Positions 13,893-21,305 of a stretch of DNA of 64,000 bases are shown piece after piece. A program made the position numbers and the translations under genes. The notes below the pieces were generated by a model that was not told the origin of the DNA, made no database searches, and saw only the letters and a list, made by a program, of their open reading frames with translations. How positions within the stretch are numbered: position 1 is the first letter of the stretch; every line of letters starts with the position of its first letter. The DNA is from Cyanoderma ruficeps (Eukaryota; Chordata; Aves; Passeriformes; Timaliidae): positions 4,460,442-4,524,441 of the forward strand of contig VZDJ01000623.1 of the NCBI GenBank assembly GCA_008694505.1. Reading direction: 5' to 3'.

Positions 13893-15055
13893 TTAAGACA
13901 ATCTGTGAATTAAGTTCTATCAAAAAGATTTTTACCAGTATATCTCACTGTGCCTTGAACACCTCTCCAGGTCTCCAAGAATTCAGTGCATTTGCAGCTC
14001 ATCCTACAAAGGAGTTAATCAAGAGTCCTGGACATGATGAAATAGAAAAAGTGAAAAGAAGTGACAAAAAGCCCTGACTTACAAAGCAGATAATAGGATT
14101 AAAACCAGATGTATAATGTACCTGGTTTGGACACTTTCAGGTGTAAAGAATCTGCTGAAGCTGCCAGTGTTTCTGTGCTGACTATAGAGGAAGACCAGAT
14201 GATGAGTTAAGGCAAAGTTACTAACATCTGAATGGCTAAAATTAGGGTGAGTTAAATGCCATCTACACACTTATGAAGGAAATGTGAGACAAGCTCATGA
14301 AGCCACAGCCACTCCAGAGATGGTCAGGTCTTGATGAAAGAAGGGAAAAGCAAGAAGGAACACTTGGGGGATTTATTCAACCACCCTGTCCCAGACAGCC
14401 CTGCTGTGCATGATGGGGATGATTCATTCAGTCAGTCCCAATGCCAAGGAAAACAGCTCTACGCAATCTGAAATGAAAATGGGCCGTCATAAAGTTGAGG
14501 AACAGCACATTTCCCCAGGGTGGATAATATCCATGCAAAAACTACACAGGCAGAAAGGAGACTTTAAGATATTTGGTAGATTATTCATCATTGTTTCTTT
14601 CAGAAGTGAGTTGGATGGTTGCCCTTCAAGTGCTGAAGCAAGAACAATCATGTAGTGTGGATATTTGAAAAAAATATATCCCAGTAACTTGGACATATAG
14701 TCTCACTGGATTTTGCCGAGATCTGAGTGCAGACTATTTATTTAATCACACCAGCAGAGGAAAACATAAGTCTACCAAATAATGTAGCAAAAGAGCATTA
14801 TTGACATGATGACCAGGACTGGGCTGTCACTGGGGGAAGAAAGTTGATTGCACAGCTTAGGAGAGAACAGACTGGGTAGTGACTGCATGAGATGTAAAGG
14901 GATAAACAGGAGAGGCACAGATTGCTGAGCAATGTTACGACAGAACTGGTCTGCCAGTGGATATTTATATCAGAATGCCTCTATTATGCCTCTATACCAA
15001 TTTTGTTGGTTTATCAATATATCAAGACTTGTATGACTACCAGGAGATATAGATG

Positions 15056-15100
<45 letters not shown>

Positions 15101-15242
15101 TAGATATAGATATAAATAGATATACATCAGCAATAGCACAGAGAATCCCAACTCAGTTCAAAAGTTAAGGTAATCAGCTTAATTGTCTTCAGCTTATTAT
15201 TATTCCTTCTAAATATAGAAGTGGGAATGAAACTTTGTCAAC
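13893..15242. other. Gene-free stretch with microsatellite
   Basis: No gene is visible. The only distinct element is the AGAT repeat at 15057-15100. Confidence 0.6.
15057..15100 (+). repeat. (AGAT)11 microsatellite
   Basis: Eleven uninterrupted AGAT units, followed by degenerate TAGATATAGATATA sequence to about 15124. Tetranucleotide arrays of this purity are often polymorphic in length. Confidence 0.95.
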
Positions 15243-15394
15243 GGAAAAGGCTTCTCAGGGGAAGTAGTCACAGCAGCAAGCCTTCCAGGGTTCAGGGAGC
15301 ATTTGGACAATGCTCTCTGGCACGTGGTGTGATTCTTGTGTTTGTCCTGTGCAGGGACAGGGGTTGGACTTGACAATCCTGGTGGATCTCTTCC
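15243..15394 (+). repeat. CR1 LINE 3' end, left half (split by provirus)
   Basis: Forward CR1 3' region: GGCTTCTCAGGGGAAGTAGT, CAGCAGCAAGCC, 'GAGCATTTGGACAATGCTCT', 'TGGTGTGATTCTTG', 'CCTGTGCAGGGACAGGGGTT', ending GGTGGATCTCTTCC. The continuation (AACTCAGAATATTCTGTGAT) lies at 19922, on the far side of the provirus. The last six bases, TCTTCC, are the left copy of the target-site duplication. Confidence 0.9.
15389..15394. repeat. Target-site duplication, left copy
   Basis: TCTTCC immediately precedes the LTR terminus TGTCGCC. The same six bases follow the other LTR at 19916-19921. Six-base duplications fit alpha- and betaretrovirus-type integration. Confidence 0.92.
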
Positions 15395-15530
15395 TGTCGC
15401 CGGCCAGCCCAGTCCCAGGCAGGGATGTTCTGGGTGCTGCGACCTTCCTGCGAGTCGTCCTTAGAAGGACGGCCTAGTTTCGGAGGCTCAGGCACTCCAG
15501 CCCAGTGACCAGCTCAGTCGTGAGTGGTTG

Positions 15531-15626
15531 CCTAAGCAACCAGGCCTACCAGCTCTTTTAGGCCTAAGCAACCAGGCCTCTCAGCTCCTTTAGGCCTAAG
15601 CAGCCAGGCCTATCAGCTCTTTTAGG
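15531..15626 (-). repeat. Three 32-bp tandem repeats in U5 of 3' LTR
   Basis: Copies at 15531-15562, 15563-15594 and 15595-15626 share CCTAAGCARCCAGGCCT and end TTTAGG. They differ at a few bases (CTACC, CTCTC or CTATC in the middle). The 5' LTR has only two copies (19400-19463). Confidence 0.95.
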
Positions 15627-15717
15627 CCTACCACTGCTACAGCAGTGTCTACCGGCGAATCCCTTCCAGGCGGCGCAGGAGAGAAAACAGGAGGCAGAGT
15701 GGTCTCCAGAAGTCCTC

Positions 15718-15723
15718 TTTATT
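15718..15723 (-). promoter_or_regulatory. Polyadenylation signal of 3' LTR
   Basis: AATAAA on the minus strand, about 50 bases downstream of the TATA box. This is a typical retroviral spacing that places the signal in R. The equivalent in the 5' LTR is at 19555-19560. Confidence 0.75.
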
Positions 15724-15771
15724 CCCTGGAACCGACGACTTCGAAGACCCCAAGGCTCCTAACGACTGGGG

Positions 15772-15797
15772 TTTTATAGGGTCTAAAGGGGGCGGGG
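15772..15797 (-). promoter_or_regulatory. TATA box and GC box of 3' LTR U3
   Basis: On the minus strand an Sp1-like GC box (complement of GGGGGCGGGG, 15788-15797) sits ten bases upstream of TATAAAA (15772-15778). Four CCAAT boxes in inverted orientation lie further upstream. Both LTRs keep this arrangement unchanged. Confidence 0.75.
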
Positions 15798-15999
15798 TTC
15801 TGTTAACAACCAATGGGATCAAGGATTGAGAAAACGGGCCAATTAGGGAGGGTTTCAATAAACAAATTAGGGGATTGAAACTTGGACCAATCAGGGGAAG
15901 GATTCAGGATTAACCAATCGGGGAACAGAACTGTGATACAATACATTGAACAATGGGGAACAAACTGATTAACATATAGGGAACAACTCTCTAACTTAC

Positions 16000-16872
16000 T
16001 CAAGCACTTATGGCTCTCCAAGGGAGTGCTGGGTGCATTGCCCTTTCTAGGTCTTCTTCAGAGACATGGTCTCCCACAACTCCCCCTTTTTTATTTATTA
16101 TGAATACGTCTTTAGAGAACTTTTGAATACATTTAAACATACAACCCAAAGTCAGCAATACAACCATGACAATTATTAGAATCCAAACTAATCCGTTGAG
16201 AATGGATGCCAACCATCCCTTCAGTCCCCAGTTCTTAAACATATTGTCAAACCATTCATCAGCTTTCTCAACCTTTAAGTTCTTGACCGCACTCTGAATG
16301 GCTTGAATCCGGGAGTGGATGCTCTCTCCGTGGGAAGACAGGTTAAAACAACACAGTCCTTCAAATTCTTCGCAGCCGTGTCCATGGGCTAGCAACAGAT
16401 ACTCTATCACCACAAAGCAAAAATACTCCTTTAGGCAGCACCTTGGGATACTGAGTGGACCTAGAAGGTGTACTTGAGGTGTAATTACACCAAGTGCTTC
16501 TCCCATATATTTTATTGTTTGGTGACTTTGTCTATAGAAAAAGTTTACACAATATGTGGCCATGGAGGACCCCAACAGATCCAATTCTTGGGGTTCCTCT
16601 GGTGCATGCGGTAGGATCCCGGTCCACTCATCCCAGATATCTACCGGATTGGGTGTTTTTCCAGTGAAGGGGTATTGGTGTGGCTGGAGTGGGACCCCAA
16701 CAAGGCAGGTAGATAGGGGATTGTGAGCATTGCCCATGGACAAACACATATGGTCTTGATTTAGTGCTTTAGCAAGAGTCACCCAGACGTTTTCTTGCGG
16801 CTGCTTAACAATCCAGGCTGTGGCAAATGGGATTATGAGGAGCATCCATTCCGCGATTATTTGGCAACCCAT
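16000..16872 (-). pseudogene. env: env-derived ORF, 290 codons, truncated and frame-mixed
   Basis: Remnant of a retroviral envelope gene resembling alpharetrovirus/avian ERV Env. A hydrophobic stretch at residues 9-20 could act as a signal peptide. Residues about 21-140 look like a shortened surface subunit with several cysteines. Residues about 157-246 are the transmembrane subunit: CX6CC motif (C167, C174, C175), a helical stretch, then a membrane anchor (about 221-246) and a short basic tail. Between residues about 141 and 157 the ORF is out of the ancestral frame: a surface-subunit-like block containing CGDR reads in the next frame, and the frame returns at the transmembrane part. The furin site, fusion peptide and most of the first heptad-repeat region are missing, so it could not work as a normal entry protein. 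The last 26 codons lie in U3. It starts about 21 bases after a good splice acceptor. Confidence 0.88.
16079..16095 (-). promoter_or_regulatory. Polypurine tract
   Basis: On the minus strand a purine run (AATAAAAAAGGGGGAGT) ends next to the U3 terminus TGTGGGAG. It is the expected primer site for plus-strand DNA synthesis in retroviruses. Here it lies inside the env reading frame. Confidence 0.9.
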
Positions 16873-16893
16873 TTCTGTGTGGTCTCTCTAGCT

Positions 16894-16908
16894 CTACAAA
16901 AGAAAGGT
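16894..16908 (-). promoter_or_regulatory. Putative env splice acceptor
   Basis: The minus strand reads CCTTTCTTTTGTAG followed by AGC. This is a clean polypyrimidine tract plus AG, with the AG at 16894-16895. The env start codon at 16872 lies about 21 bases downstream. With the donor near 19025 it would make a singly spliced env RNA. Confidence 0.65.
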
Positions 16909-16978
16909 CATGGTTAACATCCAATCTCAACTTCTAAAAGACAAAAAACATTCAACTTGAGTAAGAAAAACTTAGGGG

Positions 16979-17072
16979 TTAGGGGATAGGGAAAACTGGG
17001 TACTTAGGGAGTATTTTTAGGAAAATTAGGGGATAGGGAAAACTGGGTACTTAGGGAGTATTTTTAGGAAAA
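16979..17072 (-). repeat. 47-bp perfect tandem duplication between gag and env
   Basis: Two identical 47-bp units, 16979-17025 and 17026-17072, each starting TTAGGGGATAGGG and ending TTTTTAGGAAAA on the plus strand. They lie in the short spacer left by the pol deletion. Perfect identity suggests a recent slippage or reverse-transcription duplication. Confidence 0.95.
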
Positions 17073-17122
17073 TTAAATCAACACTGGTAAAGGACTTAAA
17101 GTATGTAGGGTATCTAAGATGA

Positions 17123-18961
17123 TTATCTGGTGGCACAGTTCGCTCCATCCGTCAGTTCTGGTGCTGTCTGGGATCTGGTGATGGGGCGGTGTGCCGTCTT
17201 TGATGAAGATAACCTTCGTCTTCTTCTTTTCCATGCCGCTGTCCTCTGAGGCTTGGATGTTCCTGTGTTTGGCTCAACGACACTCGGGTCCACAAACTTA
17301 ATAAATGATTCCTCAACTCCTTGTTTAATGTTGGTAAAACTTTGCGTAGGAATAGTTTCATCTGGTGTAAGAAAGAGTGCTGCCTTTGCCGCATTTGAAA
17401 TTTCAAGTAAAGCTGCTTCAGGAATATCCAATTGATCTGAGGGCTTCAGGTAATTTCCCTCTCCAGAAATTTGTTCTAGAATTAAGTGTGGTTTGTCTGG
17501 ATTATTTTGGTACACTGTCACTAAAGTTCCCAATTGCCTTTTCCAATTTCTTTCCCATAACATGTATTCTGCTGGGGAAAGAAGGCATCCCATAATATTT
17601 CGGATGTCATGTGGTATCAGTGTATGTGCGGCAAAAGTAGCTTCTAATAAATGCCTAAAGTAATGAGAACCACGACCATGTTCTTTTGCAGCTTTGTTCA
17701 ACTCTTTTAGTTCATTGAATGGCATTGCGTGCCATGTGACTCTGCGAGCTTGCCTCCTACCCTGTCTAAACATGATAGGAAAGGCTGTGATTTTATTTGC
17801 TATATCCCAATCTCCATCTCTAATGGCCTCCTCTCGTGTTTTGTTCCAATGATCCTCATACTCATCCTCAGATAAAGAAAATTCGCTACTATCGTCTTCC
17901 GAGGATGATGGAGGACGTTTAATTCGAGTATGGCTACACTTAGTTGGGTTCTGTATTGGGGATACTGTGCATTGGGTGGTGGCTGAAACCAAGATGGCTT
18001 CCTTCCGGTTACTCCCACCCTTACTTCCGGTTTCCCTATGGGGGGAGCGGGGGGTGTGCTCTTTTTCAGTGGGCGTGGCCTGTGAGTCTGGAGGCAGAGT
18101 CACAAGGGCTGACTCCTCCTGAGGGGAGTACCTGGGGGTGGGGTTCCCGACGCACTGTGTGGTAGGTGTGTTCCCGATACCAGGGGAGGGGCCCGCCGCA
18201 GTTACACCCAACGACACGCAAGGGGAGGGGTTAGGGAAGGAGCATGGTGTTTGCACGACGGGTTGCGTGGGAAAAGATGGTGGCGCGATTGAAGTGTGGC
18301 CATTTTCTGAATGCGAGGTGGGAAAACTTGGGCAAGGAGGTGGCAAAGTGACAGGGCTGGCCACATGGCTGACACCATTTTGAACATTGTTTAAACCATA
18401 AACTTGTGGAGAGGGTAAAACTGGGTATGTGGGCACAGGTAGAAGGTTACAGGAAAGGCCCAAGACAGTGTGGCCAGCACCATCCTGGGAAGGGTAGAGA
18501 GGGGGTTGGGGAGTGCCCGAAAGACGGTAGCTTATCGGTGCGACATTGCAGGATGCACTTGCCGACCCACCCTCAGATAGGGAAGAGGTTTTAGGAACAT
18601 GGGGTGAGGGAAGAGGAGTAGGGGACTTCAACTGGGGTTCCCGAACACCCTCCGAATCTTTCCCAGAACTGATTCCCTCTAACGATTTTATTATCAACTT
18701 AAATAAAGGAAAAAATTTTGCAACCGAAAGATCCCCCTCAAGTTGAACTATTATTAACTTACTCCCAACTGCATCCCAAAAACTGTCCAACTTAACCGAA
18801 TTTAACTTAACATCTGAAAATTGCTTAAAAATCCACTGAACAAAAGCCTTTAAAACCACCCTTCTAAACTTAAATCCCGCCCCAACAAGGGTAATTTTAA
18901 CTTGGTGATAAAACTCCTGTTCAGGAGGGGTGAGCGATGGACGGCTCAGTTTTTTCCCCAT
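17123..18961 (-). CDS. gag: gag-derived ORF, 612 codons, with replaced C-terminus
   Basis: Retroviral Gag polyprotein precursor fragment, open from start to stop. It begins MG, which permits N-myristoylation, and has a matrix-like helical region at about 15-95. A long proline/serine-rich linker (about 105-350) follows, with a PPLY late-domain-type motif at 153-156 and an acidic run at about 355-370. Residues about 388-540 look like a capsid N-terminal domain. A major-homology-region-like block sits at 545-558 (QG-x-EE-xxF-xxFVD). Immediately after it the normal sequence stops: the second capsid domain and nucleocapsid, with its zinc knuckles, are absent. A 54-residue tail follows that carries five arginines in a row (579-583). 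I cannot assign its origin. The ORF is probably a deletion fusion, intact as sequence but unlikely to form normal particles alone. Confidence 0.88.
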   Translation of the reverse strand: MGKKLSRPSLTPPEQEFYHQVKITLVGAGFKFRRVVLKAFVQWIFKQFSDVKLNSVKLDSFWDAVGSKLIIVQLEGDLSVAKFFPLFKLIIKSLEGISSGKDSEGVREPQLKSPTPLPSPHVPKTSSLSEGGSASASCNVAPISYRLSGTPQPPLYPSQDGAGHTVLGLSCNLLPVPTYPVLPSPQVYGLNNVQNGVSHVASPVTLPPPCPSFPTSHSENGHTSIAPPSFPTQPVVQTPCSFPNPSPCVSLGVTAAGPSPGIGNTPTTQCVGNPTPRYSPQEESALVTLPPDSQATPTEKEHTPRSPHRETGSKGGSNRKEAILVSATTQCTVSPIQNPTKCSHTRIKRPPSSSEDDSSEFSLSEDEYEDHWNKTREEAIRDGDWDIANKITAFPIMFRQGRRQARRVTWHAMPFNELKELNKAAKEHGRGSHYFRHLLEATFAAHTLIPHDIRNIMGCLLSPAEYMLWERNWKRQLGTLVTVYQNNPDKPHLILEQISGEGNYLKPSDQLDIPEAALLEISNAAKAALFLTPDETIPTQSFTNIKQGVEESFIKFVDPSVVEPNTGTSKPQRTAAWKRRRRRLSSSKTAHRPITRSQTAPELTDGANCATR

Positions 18962-19243
18962 CCCGTCTCCAGTCCCGCCCCAACGGTAAAATGCAGAAAA
19001 GAAACAAAAAGCCCAGTAAACTTACAATCTTTCTTCGCTGGATAGCGTTGGGCAACGAAAAACCGATGGGGGGTGGCCACCTGGCTCAATCGGCTGCGCT
19101 CCGATGTCTGTGGCAGGTCCCGATTGATGCCTCCTCGGTACCCTCTACTAAAACGCAGAGGGGTCCCTCAGAGGAACTGGACCGCCCAAGGCCGTTTCTT
19201 CTCCTCCGCAAGTGAGGACGGCTCGTCAGGGGAACCCAAGTAG
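18962..19243 (-). other. Proviral 5' leader
   Basis: About 280 bases of untranslated leader between primer-binding site and gag start. It holds the putative splice donor. Packaging and dimerisation signals would be expected here, but I cannot identify them by eye. Confidence 0.7.
19020..19025 (-). promoter_or_regulatory. Putative major splice donor
   Basis: The minus strand reads ATT followed by GTAAGT, a strong consensus donor, between the primer-binding site and the gag start codon. This is the usual place for the retroviral major donor. It pairs logically with the acceptor at about 16894. Confidence 0.55.
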
Positions 19244-19261
19244 GCCCCACGTTGGGCGCCA
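19244..19261 (-). promoter_or_regulatory. Primer-binding site, lysine tRNA type
   Basis: The minus strand reads TGGCGCCCAACGTGGGGC, two bases after the 5' LTR end. This 18-mer is the known complement of the 3' end of tRNA-Lys(1,2), as used by several betaretroviruses. Alpharetroviruses normally use tRNA-Trp. Confidence 0.93.
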
Positions 19262-19263
19262 GA

Positions 19264-19915
19264 TGTCGCCTGCCAGCCCAGTCCCAGGCAGGGATGTTCT
19301 GGGTGCTGCGACCTTCCTGCGAGTCGTCCTTAGAAGGACGGCCTAGTTTCGGAGGCTCAGGCACTCCAGCCCAGTGACCAGCTCAGTTGTGTGTGGTTGC
19401 CTAAGCAACCAGGCCTACCAGCTCTTTTAGGCCTAAGCAACCAGGCCTCTCAGCTCTTTTAGGCCTACCACTGCTACAGCAATGTCTACCGGCGAATCCC
19501 TTCCAGGCGGCGCAGGAGAGAAAACAGGAGGCAGAGTGGTCTCCAGAAGTCCTCTTTATTCCCTGGAACCGACGACTTCGAAGACCCCGAGGCTCCTAAC
19601 GGCTGGGGTTTTATAGGGTCTAAAGGGGGCGGGGTTCTGTTAACAACCAATGGGATCAAGGATTGAGAAAACGGACCAATCAGGGAGGGTTTCAATAAAC
19701 AAATTAGGGGATTGAAACTTGGACCAATCAGGGGAAGGATTCAGGATTAACCAATCGGGGAACAGAACTGTGATACAATACATTGAACAATGGGGAACAA
19801 ACTGATTAACATATAAAGAACAACTCTCTAACTTACTCAAACACTTATGGCTCTCCAAGGGAGTGCTGGGTGCATTGCCCTTTCTAGGTCTTCTTCAGAG
19901 ACATGGTCTCCCACA
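19264..19915 (-). repeat. 5' LTR of the provirus (652 bp)
   Basis: Same termini as the 3' LTR (TGTGGGAGACC ... GGCGACA on the minus strand). TATA box at 19609-19615, GC box at 19625-19634, first inverted CCAAT at 19647-19651, AATAAA at 19555-19560. U5 carries two copies of the 32-bp unit (19400-19463) instead of three. This LTR would drive the provirus. The 11-12 differences from the other LTR correspond to about 1.7-1.8 percent. Confidence 0.95.
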
Positions 19916-19921
19916 TCTTCC
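19916..19921. repeat. Target-site duplication, right copy
   Basis: TCTTCC directly after the LTR end CCCACA, identical to 15389-15394. Confidence 0.92.
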
Positions 19922-19950
19922 AACTCAGAATATTCTGTGATTCTGTGATC
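19922..19950 (+). repeat. CR1 LINE 3' end, right half
   Basis: AACTCAGAATATTCTGTGAT followed by TCTGTGATC is the terminal CR1 octamer tail. Joined to 15243-15394 it makes a normal CR1 3' end, which shows that the provirus landed in a pre-existing CR1. Confidence 0.9.
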
Positions 19951-21184
19951 TATGAATAGCAGGTGTATTGAACATATGCTGCTCAAGTGGGCTTACTGCT
20001 AGGTCCATGCTTGTGGACAAAATAAACACGTACTTGTGTGAGAGCCTGAATTTTACTGGAGAAACTGCTGCAATAAGATTAACTCAATTAGTGGCTCTGC
20101 AGACTGCTACAATCTACTCTGAGCTAAAACACATGTGTTTGGGTGACCTTGGGTCCAAACACCTGCAAATCTCTTTGCATTTTACTCAGTATATTTATTG
20201 GGGTTTTTATCCTATTTATTTTGATTGGGTGTCATTTGGTTTTGCACAGAGCCCCATGTATTTTAGAAACAGAAGTAATATATACATAAATGTTTAATTA
20301 TTCTTACTATTCCTACTACTACCAGCATCTGTAGGTTGAGGAATTGGTTTGCAGAATTTTCCCAGATGTTAAGCAGAGTTTGCATTGGTGAGCAACGAGC
20401 AGGAGAAATGGGATAGAACAAAACTGATGTGACAGAAGCAACTGCAGAGTGAAGGGAAAATTCTCAGAACCATTCAAGGAAGAGATTTGACACCTTCTGA
20501 ATCTGCAACAGACCTCTCTAGAGGAGAGCACCGTCATGAAGGATGGTGTGATTTAGCTCCTGAGTACTACCTTAAATTTTTACTGTCACCAGCCAATCTA
20601 ACTCTCATTAACAATGTTAGGGAGCAGGGTGAAATAAGGGCATATATGTCAGATTTAGAGGTTGTTCCTGAAGCTTCCACACATGATTTCTGTTCTACTG
20701 AAATATTATTTCCTCACCACATTTGAGATGGTTTTTCACTTGGAGCCCAGGTCTGACTAAGAGAATACCTTTTTCTAGCAGTGAGATCAGAAACTGATTT
20801 AACTTGAAAAGATGATTGATTGTCACTTAATAACACAGATAGAAACCTTCACATAAAACTCAGTTTATGGGATGAAAGCATTGTGAAATGACAGAAGTGT
20901 GACTAAATATGAAGAAAATAATGAGGACTATTTAGAGACATGGTTAATAAAGTGTCTTTCAATAAGCTTTTGAGGCCTGCTCTGGAGTTACTCTCACCCT
21001 TAGCACCTTTTGGAGCCTAAAATTGGATATTCGGTATTCACTGTAAGCTAATCAGAAATTCAGGCACTTTTCTTGAACCTGGGTGGGCAGTTTGGCAGTT
21101 TTCTAAAAGCAGGGGTGTTTTCTCCCATTGGTTACTTTTTTCTTAGTCAGATGGTTTCCCTCTGCCCCTTGGCTCCCAAAATTT

Positions 21185-21305
21185 TCTGATTACCGTGCAA
21201 ACAAATCACAGGCGTGGGCCGCGAATGTGTTCACAAATGCACCTCATTTTGCATATGTCATTAATTGGAACGTTTTAACTTATATATTCATCACATTTAG
21301 ATCCT
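21185..21305. promoter_or_regulatory. Candidate conserved non-coding element
   Basis: Five CpGs lie within about 90 bases of otherwise CpG-poor DNA. Close together are a forkhead-like GCAAACA, a POU-like TTTTGCATATG and a homeodomain-like CATTAATTGG. This mix is typical of vertebrate developmental enhancers, but conservation cannot be tested here. Confidence 0.3.

Larger units (their letters stand above)
15395..16078 (-). repeat. 3' LTR of the provirus (684 bp)
   Basis: Bounded by TG...CA on the minus strand (TGTGGGAGACC at the 16078 side, GGCGACA at 15395). U3 holds four inverted CCAAT boxes (15810, 15839, 15887, 15914), a GC box GGGGGCGGGG (15788-15797) and a TATA box (15772-15778). AATAAA lies at 15718-15723. 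A short R of perhaps 45 bases is inferred between the start site and the polyadenylation site, leaving U5 of about 300 bases. U5 contains three copies of a 32-bp unit (15531-15626). This LTR differs from the 5' LTR at 11-12 positions plus one 32-bp unit. The end of the env ORF runs into its U3. Confidence 0.95.
15395..19915 (-). mobile_element. Endogenous retrovirus, gag-env provirus lacking pol
   Basis: A complete LTR-to-LTR element of 4521 bp on the minus strand. In transcription order: 5' LTR (19264-19915), lysine-type primer-binding site (19244-19261), splice donor (about 19020-19025), gag-derived ORF (18961-17123), splice acceptor (about 16894), env-derived ORF (16872-16000), polypurine tract (about 16079-16095) and 3' LTR (15395-16078). 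Flanking 6-bp duplications show one integration event. No protease, reverse transcriptase, RNase H or integrase motif can be found; only about 250 bp separate the two ORFs. The element is therefore non-autonomous. The primer site and capsid-like region point to class II (betaretrovirus-like) ancestry, while the envelope resembles alpharetroviruses. It is an old, defective germline copy. Confidence 0.95.

Noticed and set aside
15649..15858. 69-codon ORF present in both LTRs (also 19486-19695)
   Set aside because: It spans the core promoter and R region, where coding is implausible. The two copies are alike only because the LTRs are alike.
17152..17406. 84-codon ORF in another frame inside the gag region
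   Set aside because: An overlapping frame of the gag-derived ORF. It might hold displaced downstream sequence near the deletion joint, but nothing in it is identifiable.
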